A stretch of 35,359 nt of DNA. Origin: QHWF01 sp036848175. Its GTDB lineage: Bacteria > Acidobacteriota > Vicinamibacteria > Vicinamibacterales > CAVVIG01. Every line of letters begins with the position of its first letter. Within the stretch, counting starts at the first letter, position 1. The stretch covers positions 1-35,359 of the forward strand of contig DAIUKO010000036.1 of the NCBI GenBank assembly GCA_036848175.1. The letters are read 5' to 3'. Below the pieces are notes generated by a model, which was given only the letters and a program-made list of their open reading frames with translations, ran no database searches and had not been told where the DNA came from. Below, one piece after another: positions 14,004 to 21,926 of this stretch. Both the position numbers and the translations under genes were made by a program.

Positions 14004-14031
14004 CAGCGATCCTCCAAAGCGTCTGATGGAT
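13998..14031 (-). promoter_or_regulatory. Inverted repeat able to fold over the start codon
   Basis: ATCCATCAG at 13998-14006 and CTGATGGAT at 14023-14031 are perfect complements. In the minus-strand mRNA the 3' arm contains the ATG of the Tat-protein gene and the 16-nt loop contains its GGAGG. Such a fold could limit initiation, but chance similarity between leader and first codons is possible. Confidence 0.5.
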
Positions 14032-14196
14032 CAGCAAAGGGCGCGCCCGGAGAATTCCCGCGTTTCCGGGCGCATGCGCAGCGTGGTCGGCGACAAATCC
14101 GAATCGTCACGAACGTTTTTGCGTTTTTACCGGATCCACACCGCTTTCACATGGCACGCACATGTCTTCGCGCGCGATCGCTGGCATCTTGTCATC

Positions 14197-14772
14197 ATGA
14201 TGTCTTCATCACACAGCGACGCATTCATCACCTGCGCTCATGACTACCGGCATCAGTTCCTTTCCACTGCGCGGCGCCTTCTGCCGGATCGGGCGATGGC
14301 GCAGGACGCGGTGCAGGACGCCATGGTGTCCGCGATGCGCAATCTCCCCCGCTTCCGCGGCGACAGCCAGATGTCGACGTGGCTGGGACGGATCGTCATC
14401 AACTCGGCGCTCAGCCGCCGCCGCGTCATGCGGCGGCGTCCGGAGCAGTCGCTCGAGACGGTGTTCGAGCAGCGGGGCGCCGACGGCTCGCTCGACCACC
14501 GGCGCGGTCCGTTGACGGCGGCCGGGCCCGGCCCGGAACGCGCGCTCCTGCACGGCGAGATCCGCGCGCTGCTTCGCGAGGCGATCGACGAACTGCGCCA
14601 CGACTATCGGACCGTGGTGCTGATGCGGCACTTCGAGGACGCACCCGTCGCCGACATCGCGGCGCGGCTCGAGATCACGCCCAACGCCGCGAAGCTTCGC
14701 CTGCTGCGCGCCCACCGTGCGCTCCGCCGCCTCCTGGCGCACCGAGGTTACGAGCGAGCTGGCGGGAAATAG
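14197..14772 (+). CDS. ECF-type RNA polymerase sigma factor
   Basis: A 191-residue sigma factor. Region 2 is visible as DYRHQFLSTARRLLPDRAMA, AQDAVQDAMVSAMRNLPRF and the STWLGRIVINSALSRRR element. Region 4 reads LRHDYRTVVLMRHFEDAPVA then IAARLEITPNAAKLRLLRAH. No anti-sigma factor gene is adjacent. It starts at ATG 14197, with a second ATG immediately after. It diverges from the Tat-protein gene, a plausible target, and its 3' end overlaps the convergent winged-helix/hydrolase gene by 25 bp (14748-14772). It has no DUF6596 or TPR extension and is unrelated in group to the sigma factor at 1-1225. Confidence 0.9.
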   Translation: MMSSSHSDAFITCAHDYRHQFLSTARRLLPDRAMAQDAVQDAMVSAMRNLPRFRGDSQMSTWLGRIVINSALSRRRVMRRRPEQSLETVFEQRGADGSLDHRRGPLTAAGPGPERALLHGEIRALLREAIDELRHDYRTVVLMRHFEDAPVADIAARLEITPNAAKLRLLRAHRALRRLLAHRGYERAGGK

Positions 14773-16010
14773 AGAACGTCGCCGAGCTCTTCGCGACGCT
14801 GCGAAGTCCACAGGAAGCGCTCGATTTCATCGACGATCGCGTCCTGGTCGCCGAGAAACGGCAGATGATCGTGACCGCTCAACTCGACCAGGCGCGCGCC
14901 GGCGATCCGCTCCGAGAGATAACGCGCGTTCGCGGCCGACACGGCACGGTCGTCGCGCCGATGCAGAATCAGCGCCGGCGCACGCACGGCAGCCAATGCC
15001 TCGCGAACGTCGAGATCGGCATTGACGCGCGCCAGCGCGACCGCCGTCGCCGGCGACGCACTCATGTGGAGGTACTTGCTCCACCAGCTGCGGAACCTGG
15101 CATCGGCAGCGCGGCTCGGCGCGATTTCCTCGATGCCGACCGGACCGCCCCACTGGCGCAGGACCGCCTCCTGAAATTGCTCGTGCTGTTCGCACGTCCG
15201 CGCCCACGGGTAGTCGGGTGCGCTCGTCCCCTTCGCCGACGATCCGATGGTGACGAGCGCGCACGTCCGCTCGGGATGTGTCGCCGCGAAGAGCGTCGCA
15301 ATCGATCCGCCGTCCGAGACGCCGACGAGCGCCGCGCGGTGCGACCCGGCCGCGTCCATGACCGTCCGAATGTCGCTGACGCGCTGCGCGGCCGTCGCCG
15401 CCTCGCCGCGGCCGTCGGACAGTCCGGTGCCGCGCGTGTCGAAGAGGATCAGCCGCGCGAACGACGCGATCCGGACGAGGAAGCAGGCGAATGAGGGCTC
15501 GGTCCAGAGGTAATCGAGATGCGAGACCCAACCCGTCGCGAACACGACGTCGATCGCTCCATTGCCGACCACCTGGTATGCGAGGCTGACATCGTTGCGG
15601 CGCGCGTATCGGGTCCGCGGCGCCTTGAAAAGCGCCTCCGCGGCGTCGTCTCTGTCGACATCGACGATGGGGGCAATGAAGCGATACCCGCGCCGGTGCG
15701 CCGTCTCGATGTAGCGCGGCCGCTGCACCTCGTCGCCAAGCGCCCCGCGAATCTCGCGCATGCATGTTTTGAGCGCGGCATCGCCGACGAACACGTCACG
15801 CCACAGATCGTCCAGGAGATCCTGCTTCGTCACGAGACGGCCGGCGGCGGCCACGAGATACGCCAGCATCGCGAATGTCTTGGGACGGAGCCGGACCTGA
15901 CGGCCCTCGCGCGTCAGGATTTCGTTGGCCGGATCGAGAACGAAGGGACCGAAGGCGATCGACGGGTGCGCGATGCGACGCGCTGGGTGGAGCGGCGATA
16001 CAGCTCTCAT
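14748..16010 (-). CDS. OmpR-type winged-helix domain fused to an alpha/beta hydrolase
   Basis: A 420-residue cytoplasmic fusion. Residues about 18-115 are a winged-helix DNA-binding domain (FGPFVLDPANEILTREGRQV, LKTCMREIRGALGD, YIETAHRRGYRFIAPI). From about 133 on is an alpha/beta hydrolase: DVVFATGWVSHLDY, DTRGTGLSD, nucleophile elbow GVSDGGS, acid in HRRDDRAV and histidine in SGHDHLPF. The catalytic triad appears intact, so it may be a DNA-binding enzyme or a ligand-sensing regulator like hydrolase-fold hormone receptors. Its ATG overlaps the TGA of the small gene upstream (ATGA). No signal peptide or membrane segment is visible. A divergent regulator at 16308 carries a related winged-helix domain. 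Confidence 0.9.
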   Translation of the reverse strand: MRAVSPLHPARRIAHPSIAFGPFVLDPANEILTREGRQVRLRPKTFAMLAYLVAAAGRLVTKQDLLDDLWRDVFVGDAALKTCMREIRGALGDEVQRPRYIETAHRRGYRFIAPIVDVDRDDAAEALFKAPRTRYARRNDVSLAYQVVGNGAIDVVFATGWVSHLDYLWTEPSFACFLVRIASFARLILFDTRGTGLSDGRGEAATAAQRVSDIRTVMDAAGSHRAALVGVSDGGSIATLFAATHPERTCALVTIGSSAKGTSAPDYPWARTCEQHEQFQEAVLRQWGGPVGIEEIAPSRAADARFRSWWSKYLHMSASPATAVALARVNADLDVREALAAVRAPALILHRRDDRAVSAANARYLSERIAGARLVELSGHDHLPFLGDQDAIVDEIERFLWTSQRREELGDVLYFPPARS

Positions 16011-16228
16011 TTCTTACACTCCTCCGCTGGCGAGTGGTACGACGAAGCCTGGCGGTCCGCCTCGTTGTGGTTCTCCATGAAACGCAGCAGCTCCTCGAGC
16101 GATTCGAACTGCGCGGCGTCTCCCGTCCGCAGATGCTCGACGCGGCCGGCCAGGCGGCGATCGTCGAGATCGGGGCGAAATTGCACGACGAACGCACGGA
16201 CCATCGACAACAAACAACTCAGCGGCAT
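16007..16228 (-). CDS. Small conserved hypothetical protein
   Basis: A protein of 73 residues from ATG 16228, or 65 from ATG 16204; homologues as I recall them begin near MVRAFVVQFRPD, which would favour the shorter form. The core is RRLAGRVEHLRTGDAAQF followed by FESLEELLRFMENH, a small single-domain protein without known function or membrane segment. Its stop overlaps the start of the winged-helix/hydrolase gene, so the two are translationally coupled and it may modulate that regulator. Neither candidate start has a clear ribosome-binding sequence. Confidence 0.7.
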   Translation of the reverse strand: MPLSCLLSMVRAFVVQFRPDLDDRRLAGRVEHLRTGDAAQFESLEELLRFMENHNEADRQASSYHSPAEECKK

Positions 16229-16307
16229 GCTGCACACAAGGTATGCGCGTGTCGCGCGCCTGTCATAACGCGCGGTAAGAGCCACAGTAAAATCTCAGGT
16301 TAAAACC

Positions 16308-19300
16308 GTGGCGACAGAACAAGTCCTTTATTTCGCGTCGTTTCGGCTCGATCCGCGCGCGCAGGTGCTGTGGCAGGGCGTGCGTCCCGTGCGGCTGACG
16401 CCGAAGGCGTACGGCGTCCTCGACTACCTGGTCCGCCACGCCGACCGCATCGTCGCCAAGCACGAGCTGCTCGACAACGTCTGGCCGGAGGTCAACGTCG
16501 GCGACGGCGTGCTCAAGGTTGCGATTCGCGAGATTCGCAGCGCTCTGGACGACGACTTCGGCGCGCCGCGCTTCGTGCAGACGGCGCGGCGTGTCGGCTA
16601 TCGCTTCGTGGCGCCGGTCTCGTCGGCAGAGCCCGCCGGCGCTGCGTGTTCCGACGACGTCAGCCGCGATCAGGCGGTGACGATGACGCTGGTCGGACGT
16701 GACGGTGCGCTGCACGCCTTGAACGCGTCGCTCGAGCGTGCGCTGGCAGGCAGCCGGCAGCTCGTCTTCGTCGTCGGCGAGGGCGGCATCGGGAAGACGA
16801 GCGTCGTCGAGAGCTTCCTGTCACACGTCGAACGCGACCAGCGTGCGTGGCTCGCGAGAGGTCAGTGTCTCGAGCACGCCGGCGGCGCCGAAGCGTACCT
16901 GCCCGTGCTCGATGCGCTCGGCAGGCTCGCCCGTCAGCCCGGACGCGGGCGCCTCGTCGCGCAACTCAGACGCTTCGCGCCGACCTGGCTCGCGCAAATG
17001 CCCGCGCTCGTCGCGGAGCGCGAGACGCTCCAACACGAAATCTTCGGCGCCACGCCCGAGCGCATGCTGCGCGAGATCGCCGAAGCGCTCGAAGCGTTGA
17101 CGGCTGATACTCCGCTCGTGCTCTTCCTCGACGATCTCCACTGGAGCGACGACGCGACGGTGGACTTCGTCGGGTTGCTCGCGCGCCGAACCGGCCCGTG
17201 CCGCCTGCTGCTCGTCGTCGCGTACCGTCCGGTTGATGTTGCACTCAGCCGGCCGGGGCTGAAGATGATGAAGCAGGAGCTGGCCGCGAAAGGCTTGTGC
17301 GAGGAAGTCCCGCTGGACTTCCTCACGCCGGGCGACGCCGCCGCGTTCCTCGACGCGCGCTTCGCCGGCCATGCGTTTCCAGACGGACTCGCCGGCCTGA
17401 TCCATCAGCGCACGAGCGGTAATCCGCTGTTCATGGCAAATCTGATGGACTATCTGGCCGCGCAGGGGATGATCGCGCGCGGCGCGGACGGCTGGGAGCT
17501 GACCGCGACGCTGGAGACCGTCGCGACCGCGTCGCCGGAAACGCTTCGACAAGTGATCGAGGCGCAGCTCGCGCGGCTGTCACGCGAGGAGCATGAAGCG
17601 CTCGAAGCGGCCAGCGTCTGCGGCCTCGACTTCTCGGCAGTCGCGGTTGCCGCGGGTCTCGGCGGGAACGAGGAAGCCGCTGAGGCGTGCCTGGATGGAC
17701 TCGTGCGCCGCGGCCAATTCGTCACCACGCTGGACCTCGTCGAGCTGTCCGGCCACGGGTGGTCGCCGCGCTACCAGTTCGTCCATTCGCTGCATCAGGA
17801 GACGCTCTATCGGCTGCTGCCCCCGGCGCGGCGTCTGCGTCTGCATCATCGAGTCGCCGAGCGCATCGAGCAGATCTACGGCGCTGCGGCAGACCAGGTG
17901 GCGAGCGAGCTCGCCGAACACTTCGAGCAGGCGCGCGAGTACCGGCGGGCCATCGCGTATCTGCGGATGGCGGCCAGAAACGAGTTGCGCCGATTTGCCA
18001 ACCGTGAGGCGGCCGGGTGGCTCGACCGCGCACTGGAACTGGCCGAGAACCTGCCGCCTGATGAGCGCGGCGTCGCTCGCATCGAAGTCCTGGAGGATCT
18101 CGGGCGCGTGCGCCGCAACATGGGCGACATGCGCGGCTCGAGCGGCGCCTTCATGGAGGCGGCGCGGACCGCCGGCGAAGGCGGCGACGTCCGCGCGCAC
18201 GTCGAATCGCTGCTGCTGGCAGGCAGCGCGACGACCTGGTTCGACGGTGCGGCGTGCCTCGCGGCGGCCGACGAAGCGGAGCGGCTCGCCGCGGGACTCT
18301 CGCCGGAGCTCGCGCGGTACACGCGCGGATATGCAGCGTACTGGTATCTGCTCTGGGACCGGTGGGACGCGGACTGGGGCCGCGACTGCGAGAGCGCGCT
18401 CGAACTGGCCAGGGAGACGCAGGATCCGCTGCGGCTGTTCGCGATGCTGCCGCGCTGCTCGTACGTGCGACTGGCGCAGAGCGACTACCGCGGCGCCGCC
18501 GCCGTCGCGATCGAGGGCGGCGTGCGGGCGCTCGCAATCGACGATGCGTTCGCACGGATGGTGTGTCAGTTCTATCGTATCTGGGCCGAGCTGCTGGCGG
18601 GATCGTGGGGATCGACCGATGTCGTGCTCGCCGAGAGCCTGCAGCTCGCCGATCGAAACGGCCACCGATCCTGGCGAACGCTTTACGGCACATTCCGCGC
18701 GTGGCTGCTCCGCGAGACCGGCGCTCACGACGCCGCGCTGCGGTTGGCTCGCGAGGGCGTTGAGGAATCGCGCACGTTGGGCGTGCCGCAGGCCGAGCTG
18801 ATCTCGCAGACGCAGCTCGGCCTCACGATTGTGGAAGCATCGAGACAGCCTGGCGGTCCGGCGTTGAGCGAGGGGCGCGAGATCCTCGAGCAGATCATCG
18901 CGCGCCTGGATCGCGAACGCATGCTGCTGGCATTCTCCTGGCGGATGCCGGTGCTTCTCGGTCTGAGCGCGGCGTATTGCCGCGACGGTGCGTGGAAGGC
19001 GGCGGAGGCGGCCGCGCAGGAAGCGTGTGAGCTCGCGGCGAGCTCTGGCGAGCGCACGTGGCTGGCGCTCGGCTGTACCGCGCTCGCGGAAACGGCCATG
19101 GCGCAGCGCGCCTGCGATCGCGCCGGCGAGTCAATCGACCGCGCGATCGCGGCGGTCGCCACTGGCGACGTGCCGCTCGCGGCCTGGCGCGTTCACGCCT
19201 GCGCGGCGAGAGTCGCGGCGATGCGCGGCGAGACCGCCGACGCCGTCGCTCAACGGACCCGCGCGGCCCAGGTCATCACCCAGCTTGCCGATTCGCTGCC

Positions 19301-19364
19301 GTTGACCAGTGATCTGCGCAGGAGTTTTCTCCACCGCCCCGATGTTCAGGAGGTACTCGCGTGA
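16308..19364 (+). CDS. Winged-helix / AAA ATPase / TPR transcriptional regulator
   Basis: A 1018-residue cytoplasmic regulator. Residues 1-105 are an OmpR-type winged-helix domain (FASFRLDPRAQVLWQG, LKVAIREIRSALDDD, FVQTARRVGYRFVAPV). An AAA/STAND-like ATPase follows, with Walker A GEGGIGKTS near 156-164 and Walker B LVLFLDDLHWSD near 270-280. The remaining roughly 500 residues are helical repeats of TPR/MalT type (EHFEQAREYRRAIAYLRMAA, LEDLGRVRRNMGDMRG). The layout matches STAND-type signal-integrating regulators that oligomerise on an inducer; the inducer is unknown. It starts at GTG 16308 with AGG at usable distance. It diverges from the small gene and winged-helix/hydrolase gene across about 80 bp, suggesting shared control. 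Confidence 0.9.
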   Translation: MATEQVLYFASFRLDPRAQVLWQGVRPVRLTPKAYGVLDYLVRHADRIVAKHELLDNVWPEVNVGDGVLKVAIREIRSALDDDFGAPRFVQTARRVGYRFVAPVSSAEPAGAACSDDVSRDQAVTMTLVGRDGALHALNASLERALAGSRQLVFVVGEGGIGKTSVVESFLSHVERDQRAWLARGQCLEHAGGAEAYLPVLDALGRLARQPGRGRLVAQLRRFAPTWLAQMPALVAERETLQHEIFGATPERMLREIAEALEALTADTPLVLFLDDLHWSDDATVDFVGLLARRTGPCRLLLVVAYRPVDVALSRPGLKMMKQELAAKGLCEEVPLDFLTPGDAAAFLDARFAGHAFPDGLAGLIHQRTSGNPLFMANLMDYLAAQGMIARGADGWELTATLETVATASPETLRQVIEAQLARLSREEHEALEAASVCGLDFSAVAVAAGLGGNEEAAEACLDGLVRRGQFVTTLDLVELSGHGWSPRYQFVHSLHQETLYRLLPPARRLRLHHRVAERIEQIYGAAADQVASELAEHFEQAREYRRAIAYLRMAARNELRRFANREAAGWLDRALELAENLPPDERGVARIEVLEDLGRVRRNMGDMRGSSGAFMEAARTAGEGGDVRAHVESLLLAGSATTWFDGAACLAAADEAERLAAGLSPELARYTRGYAAYWYLLWDRWDADWGRDCESALELARETQDPLRLFAMLPRCSYVRLAQSDYRGAAAVAIEGGVRALAIDDAFARMVCQFYRIWAELLAGSWGSTDVVLAESLQLADRNGHRSWRTLYGTFRAWLLRETGAHDAALRLAREGVEESRTLGVPQAELISQTQLGLTIVEASRQPGGPALSEGREILEQIIARLDRERMLLAFSWRMPVLLGLSAAYCRDGAWKAAEAAAQEACELAASSGERTWLALGCTALAETAMAQRACDRAGESIDRAIAAVATGDVPLAAWRVHACAARVAAMRGETADAVAQRTRAAQVITQLADSLPLTSDLRRSFLHRPDVQEVLA

Positions 19365-19411
19365 CCATCACGCCGATGCCTCCCTCGAGGAAATCGGTGA
19401 TCAAACGACGC

Positions 19412-19480
19412 CGCGCGAAAGGCTTCGGCCGAGCGATCGTGTGATCGCCGGGTCGGCGCTGGGCGACAAGCCTTCGCGCG
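19412..19480. terminator. 69-nt imperfect palindrome between convergent genes
   Basis: Outer arms CGCGCGAAAGGCTT (19412-19425) and AAGCCTTCGCGCG (19468-19480) are complementary with one extra A. Inside lies a second stem GCGATC/GATCGC (19433-19438 and 19443-19448) with loop GTGT, extended by pairing of 19426-19430 with 19451-19455. It sits in the 137-bp gap between convergent genes, so a bidirectional transcript-end structure is the likeliest role. It lacks a T-tract, so it is not a canonical intrinsic terminator. Confidence 0.5.
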
Positions 19481-19501
19481 ACATGGGAATGGAAAACCGC
19501 G

Positions 19502-20137
19502 TCAGCCCTTGATGACGAAATCGACCTTCCGGACCTGGGAGATGATCTCGAAGCCCATGAGGGAGAGATCTTCCTCGTCGAACTGACCGTCGAGGTTCAG
19601 GTCCTTGACGACCGCCGGGGCCGTGCCGTTGACGGCGGCGACGAACAGTCGCGACGGTGTGTCGACACCCGGCGTGCCGAAGACGTTGGGCGCGCCGATA
19701 ATCCACGTCGACCAGATCTGCGCGCGGTCGGGCCTCTGATCGGTCACGGCCACGAGGTTGAACAAGCCCGCATGGTTGATCCCGCCGCCGGCTTTCGTGG
19801 ACGAGAGGAGAACGACCAGGTTCGGAAACTTGTCGTTCGGGCCGTCGCCGAACGCGCCGGGCAGCGGCGCGGCGTTCTGGTGCACGCCCGGCCCGGTCAG
19901 TTCGAGCCCCGCCCCGGTCAGATTGAGCGGCACGTTGAAGTCCGCCTTGAGGTCCACCATGAAACCGCGGCTGCCGATTCCCGCGACGTTGCCGCTCTTC
20001 GGCGTGAAGATTTGAATATCGACCTGCGGGTCGCCGCCGTCGACGCCCGCTGCTGACGCCGCGCTCGATCCGAGTGACGCCGTCATGACCGCCGCCCCTG
20101 CCATCGCCAGAACACACCCGTAGAAATTCAGCTTCAT
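19502..20137 (-). CDS. Secreted protein with a dockerin-like calcium loop
   Basis: A 211-residue exported protein. The signal peptide runs to about residue 29 (VLAMAGAAVMTASLGSSAASA). The body is beta-rich (VDIQIFTPKSGNVAGIGSRG, GFMVDLKADFNVPLNLTG, NLVVLLSSTKAGGG). Near the C-terminus DLNLDGQFDEEDLSLMG matches the 12-residue EF-hand-like loop of type I dockerin repeats (D-x-N-x-D-G-x-F/V-x-x-x-D). Only one such loop is visible, whereas dockerins normally have two, so this is a calcium-binding motif and not proof of cellulosome-type docking. The ATG at 20137 follows AAAGGA. The gene stands alone between unrelated neighbours. Confidence 0.78.
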   Translation of the reverse strand: MKLNFYGCVLAMAGAAVMTASLGSSAASAAGVDGGDPQVDIQIFTPKSGNVAGIGSRGFMVDLKADFNVPLNLTGAGLELTGPGVHQNAAPLPGAFGDGPNDKFPNLVVLLSSTKAGGGINHAGLFNLVAVTDQRPDRAQIWSTWIIGAPNVFGTPGVDTPSRLFVAAVNGTAPAVVKDLNLDGQFDEEDLSLMGFEIISQVRKVDFVIKG

Positions 20138-20323
20138 CCGTCAATCCTTTCGCGCCGGCGCAACGACGCCGCCTTGCGCGTTCGTTCGTGGCCGACTATC
20201 GACGAGTGTAGGGAAGCTGAACCGCTTCACTCATGTGAGCGCGGTAAAGGTTCGGTGTGCGTTCCGTAAATGCGCGGCATCGAGCGCGTGGTTCACGACG
20301 CCTCAGCGACGCCGAACGACACG

Positions 20324-21727
20324 TCATCCGGTGATTTCGCGCACGACGCGACGCGCCGAATCGAGCGCGCCCTGCATCCAGCCGGTCCAGACCGACGTGT
20401 GCTCGCCTGCGAAATGAATCCTTCCTTCGGATCGGGCGAGCGTGTCGATGAACCCGATCTGACCAGGCGTGTGCAGCGCGAACGATCCGCGCTGCCAGGG
20501 ATCGAGCCCCCAGCAATGCGCGATGCCGCCTTCGAAGGACTTCGAGAGCTCCGGAAAAATCTGCCGCGCCTGTTCGAATGCCGCCGCCACCCGATCCTGC
20601 TCGCTCATCTTCTCGAGCGTCGATGTATACGCGCCGATTGGATAGGCCGTGAGCGCACCGCGAGCGCCGGGATCCGCGCCGGGATCGGGGGTCAGCCGTT
20701 CGATGGGCAGATCGGTCGTGACATGCCCGCTCCATCCCTGCTTCAGCCAGAATCGCTGACTGGCCTGCAAGAAGACTTTGACCGTACGCGAGTAGTGCTG
20801 CTCGCGGATCGCGCGCTGCTTCGAGGCTGACAGCCGCGCTTCGTCGAGGATCGAACCGATCACCGGGCACGGAATCGCGCAGACGGCGCGGTCGGCGGTC
20901 AGCGTTTCGAACCCATGACCGGTTCTGATCTTGATCTCGACGGCGGTGTCGCTCTGCTTCACGGCGACGACCTGCGCGCCGTACCTGACGTCGACCCGTT
21001 TGGCGAACTCCGCCGGCAGCAGATCGTTCCCGCCTTCGATCCGGTAGCTGATCGCCGCTCCCCGTGAATTCAGACCGTGAAGCAGAAACGACGCGGCCGA
21101 TCCGAAGTCGGCGCCGAATCCGAGGGTGATCAGTTCGATCGCGGCCGGCGAGGCGCCTCGCGACCGCAGCCACGCGCCCGGCGTCATCCCGTCCCACGCG
21201 CTCAACGCACGGACCGGCTGCTGCCAGAAGTCGGCGGTGAGCGCCTCCTGGTTCGCGGTGTCGACATACTTGCGGAACAGACCGGCGAGTCCGAGCTCGC
21301 GTTCCTCGCCGGTGAGATCGAAGGGCCACACCGGCGCATCGGCCGGTACGATCCGCTGGCCTCGAACGAAGTAGAGCGCTCTCGAACCGGGCACCGTGTT
21401 CGGAACGAGCTTCAGTCCGAACTCGCGGACATAGTGCTGTGTGAGGTCGTGCGCGCCCGGAATCGACTCGGCCCCCGCCTCCGTATACAAGCCGGGCGCG
21501 GACCATTCCCGCAGCGTGCGAACGCGTCCTCCAGGTCGCGTCTGCGCCTCCAGCACCGAAACCGTGTGCCCCAGCTTCCGCAGTTCGTATGCAGTGCACA
21601 GACCCGCGAGTCCCGCGCCGAGGACGATGACATGCTGCGTACGGCCGCTGGGCTGTGGCTGCCACGTCGTGAACCGCGGCAGGGCAGCGGCGGTCATCAG
21701 CGTCAGAACGTCGCGCCGAGTGATCAT
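20324..21727 (-). CDS. Flavin-dependent amine oxidase family protein (FAD)
   Basis: A 467-residue FAD oxidoreductase of the flavin monoamine oxidase / L-amino-acid oxidase family, which oxidises an amine or amino acid to imine with hydrogen peroxide formation. The Rossmann motif is VIVLGAGLAGLCTAYELRKL, with the acidic end at SVLEAQTRPGGRVRT. The C-terminal FAD segment is IHFAGEHTSVWTGWMQGALD. The N-terminus (TRRDVLTLMTAAALPRF) looks like a Tat signal, so it may act outside the cytoplasm. It begins at ATG 21727; a TAGAAT-like -10 lies about 50 bp upstream without a good -35. The substrate is not determinable. The gene lies downstream of phosphoglucomutase with a 199-bp gap, so it is probably a separate unit. 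Confidence 0.87.
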   Translation of the reverse strand: MITRRDVLTLMTAAALPRFTTWQPQPSGRTQHVIVLGAGLAGLCTAYELRKLGHTVSVLEAQTRPGGRVRTLREWSAPGLYTEAGAESIPGAHDLTQHYVREFGLKLVPNTVPGSRALYFVRGQRIVPADAPVWPFDLTGEERELGLAGLFRKYVDTANQEALTADFWQQPVRALSAWDGMTPGAWLRSRGASPAAIELITLGFGADFGSAASFLLHGLNSRGAAISYRIEGGNDLLPAEFAKRVDVRYGAQVVAVKQSDTAVEIKIRTGHGFETLTADRAVCAIPCPVIGSILDEARLSASKQRAIREQHYSRTVKVFLQASQRFWLKQGWSGHVTTDLPIERLTPDPGADPGARGALTAYPIGAYTSTLEKMSEQDRVAAAFEQARQIFPELSKSFEGGIAHCWGLDPWQRGSFALHTPGQIGFIDTLARSEGRIHFAGEHTSVWTGWMQGALDSARRVVREITG

Positions 21728-21926
21728 CTGTCGGAATCGATGTGAGGCGGACCGCAGGCGTCGGCTGGCGCGGATTCTACGACATTCCTGGCATCAAGGC
21801 CTTCGGCACAGGACGACCGCGGACACACGCGGAGTGTTGACGGGTTCGACGATGCGCGCCGTCAGGCCGGTCTCACGCATGAACGTCACCGTGCGATGAC
21901 CCTCGGCTGTCACGTAACAGGTGTGA

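Noticed and set aside
21794..21926. Short minus frame after pgm (VTAEGHRTVTF, then TGLTARIVEPVNTP)
   Set aside because: It has some coding-like composition, but starts inside pgm, is only about 40 codons beyond it, has no ribosome-binding site and no family I recognise.
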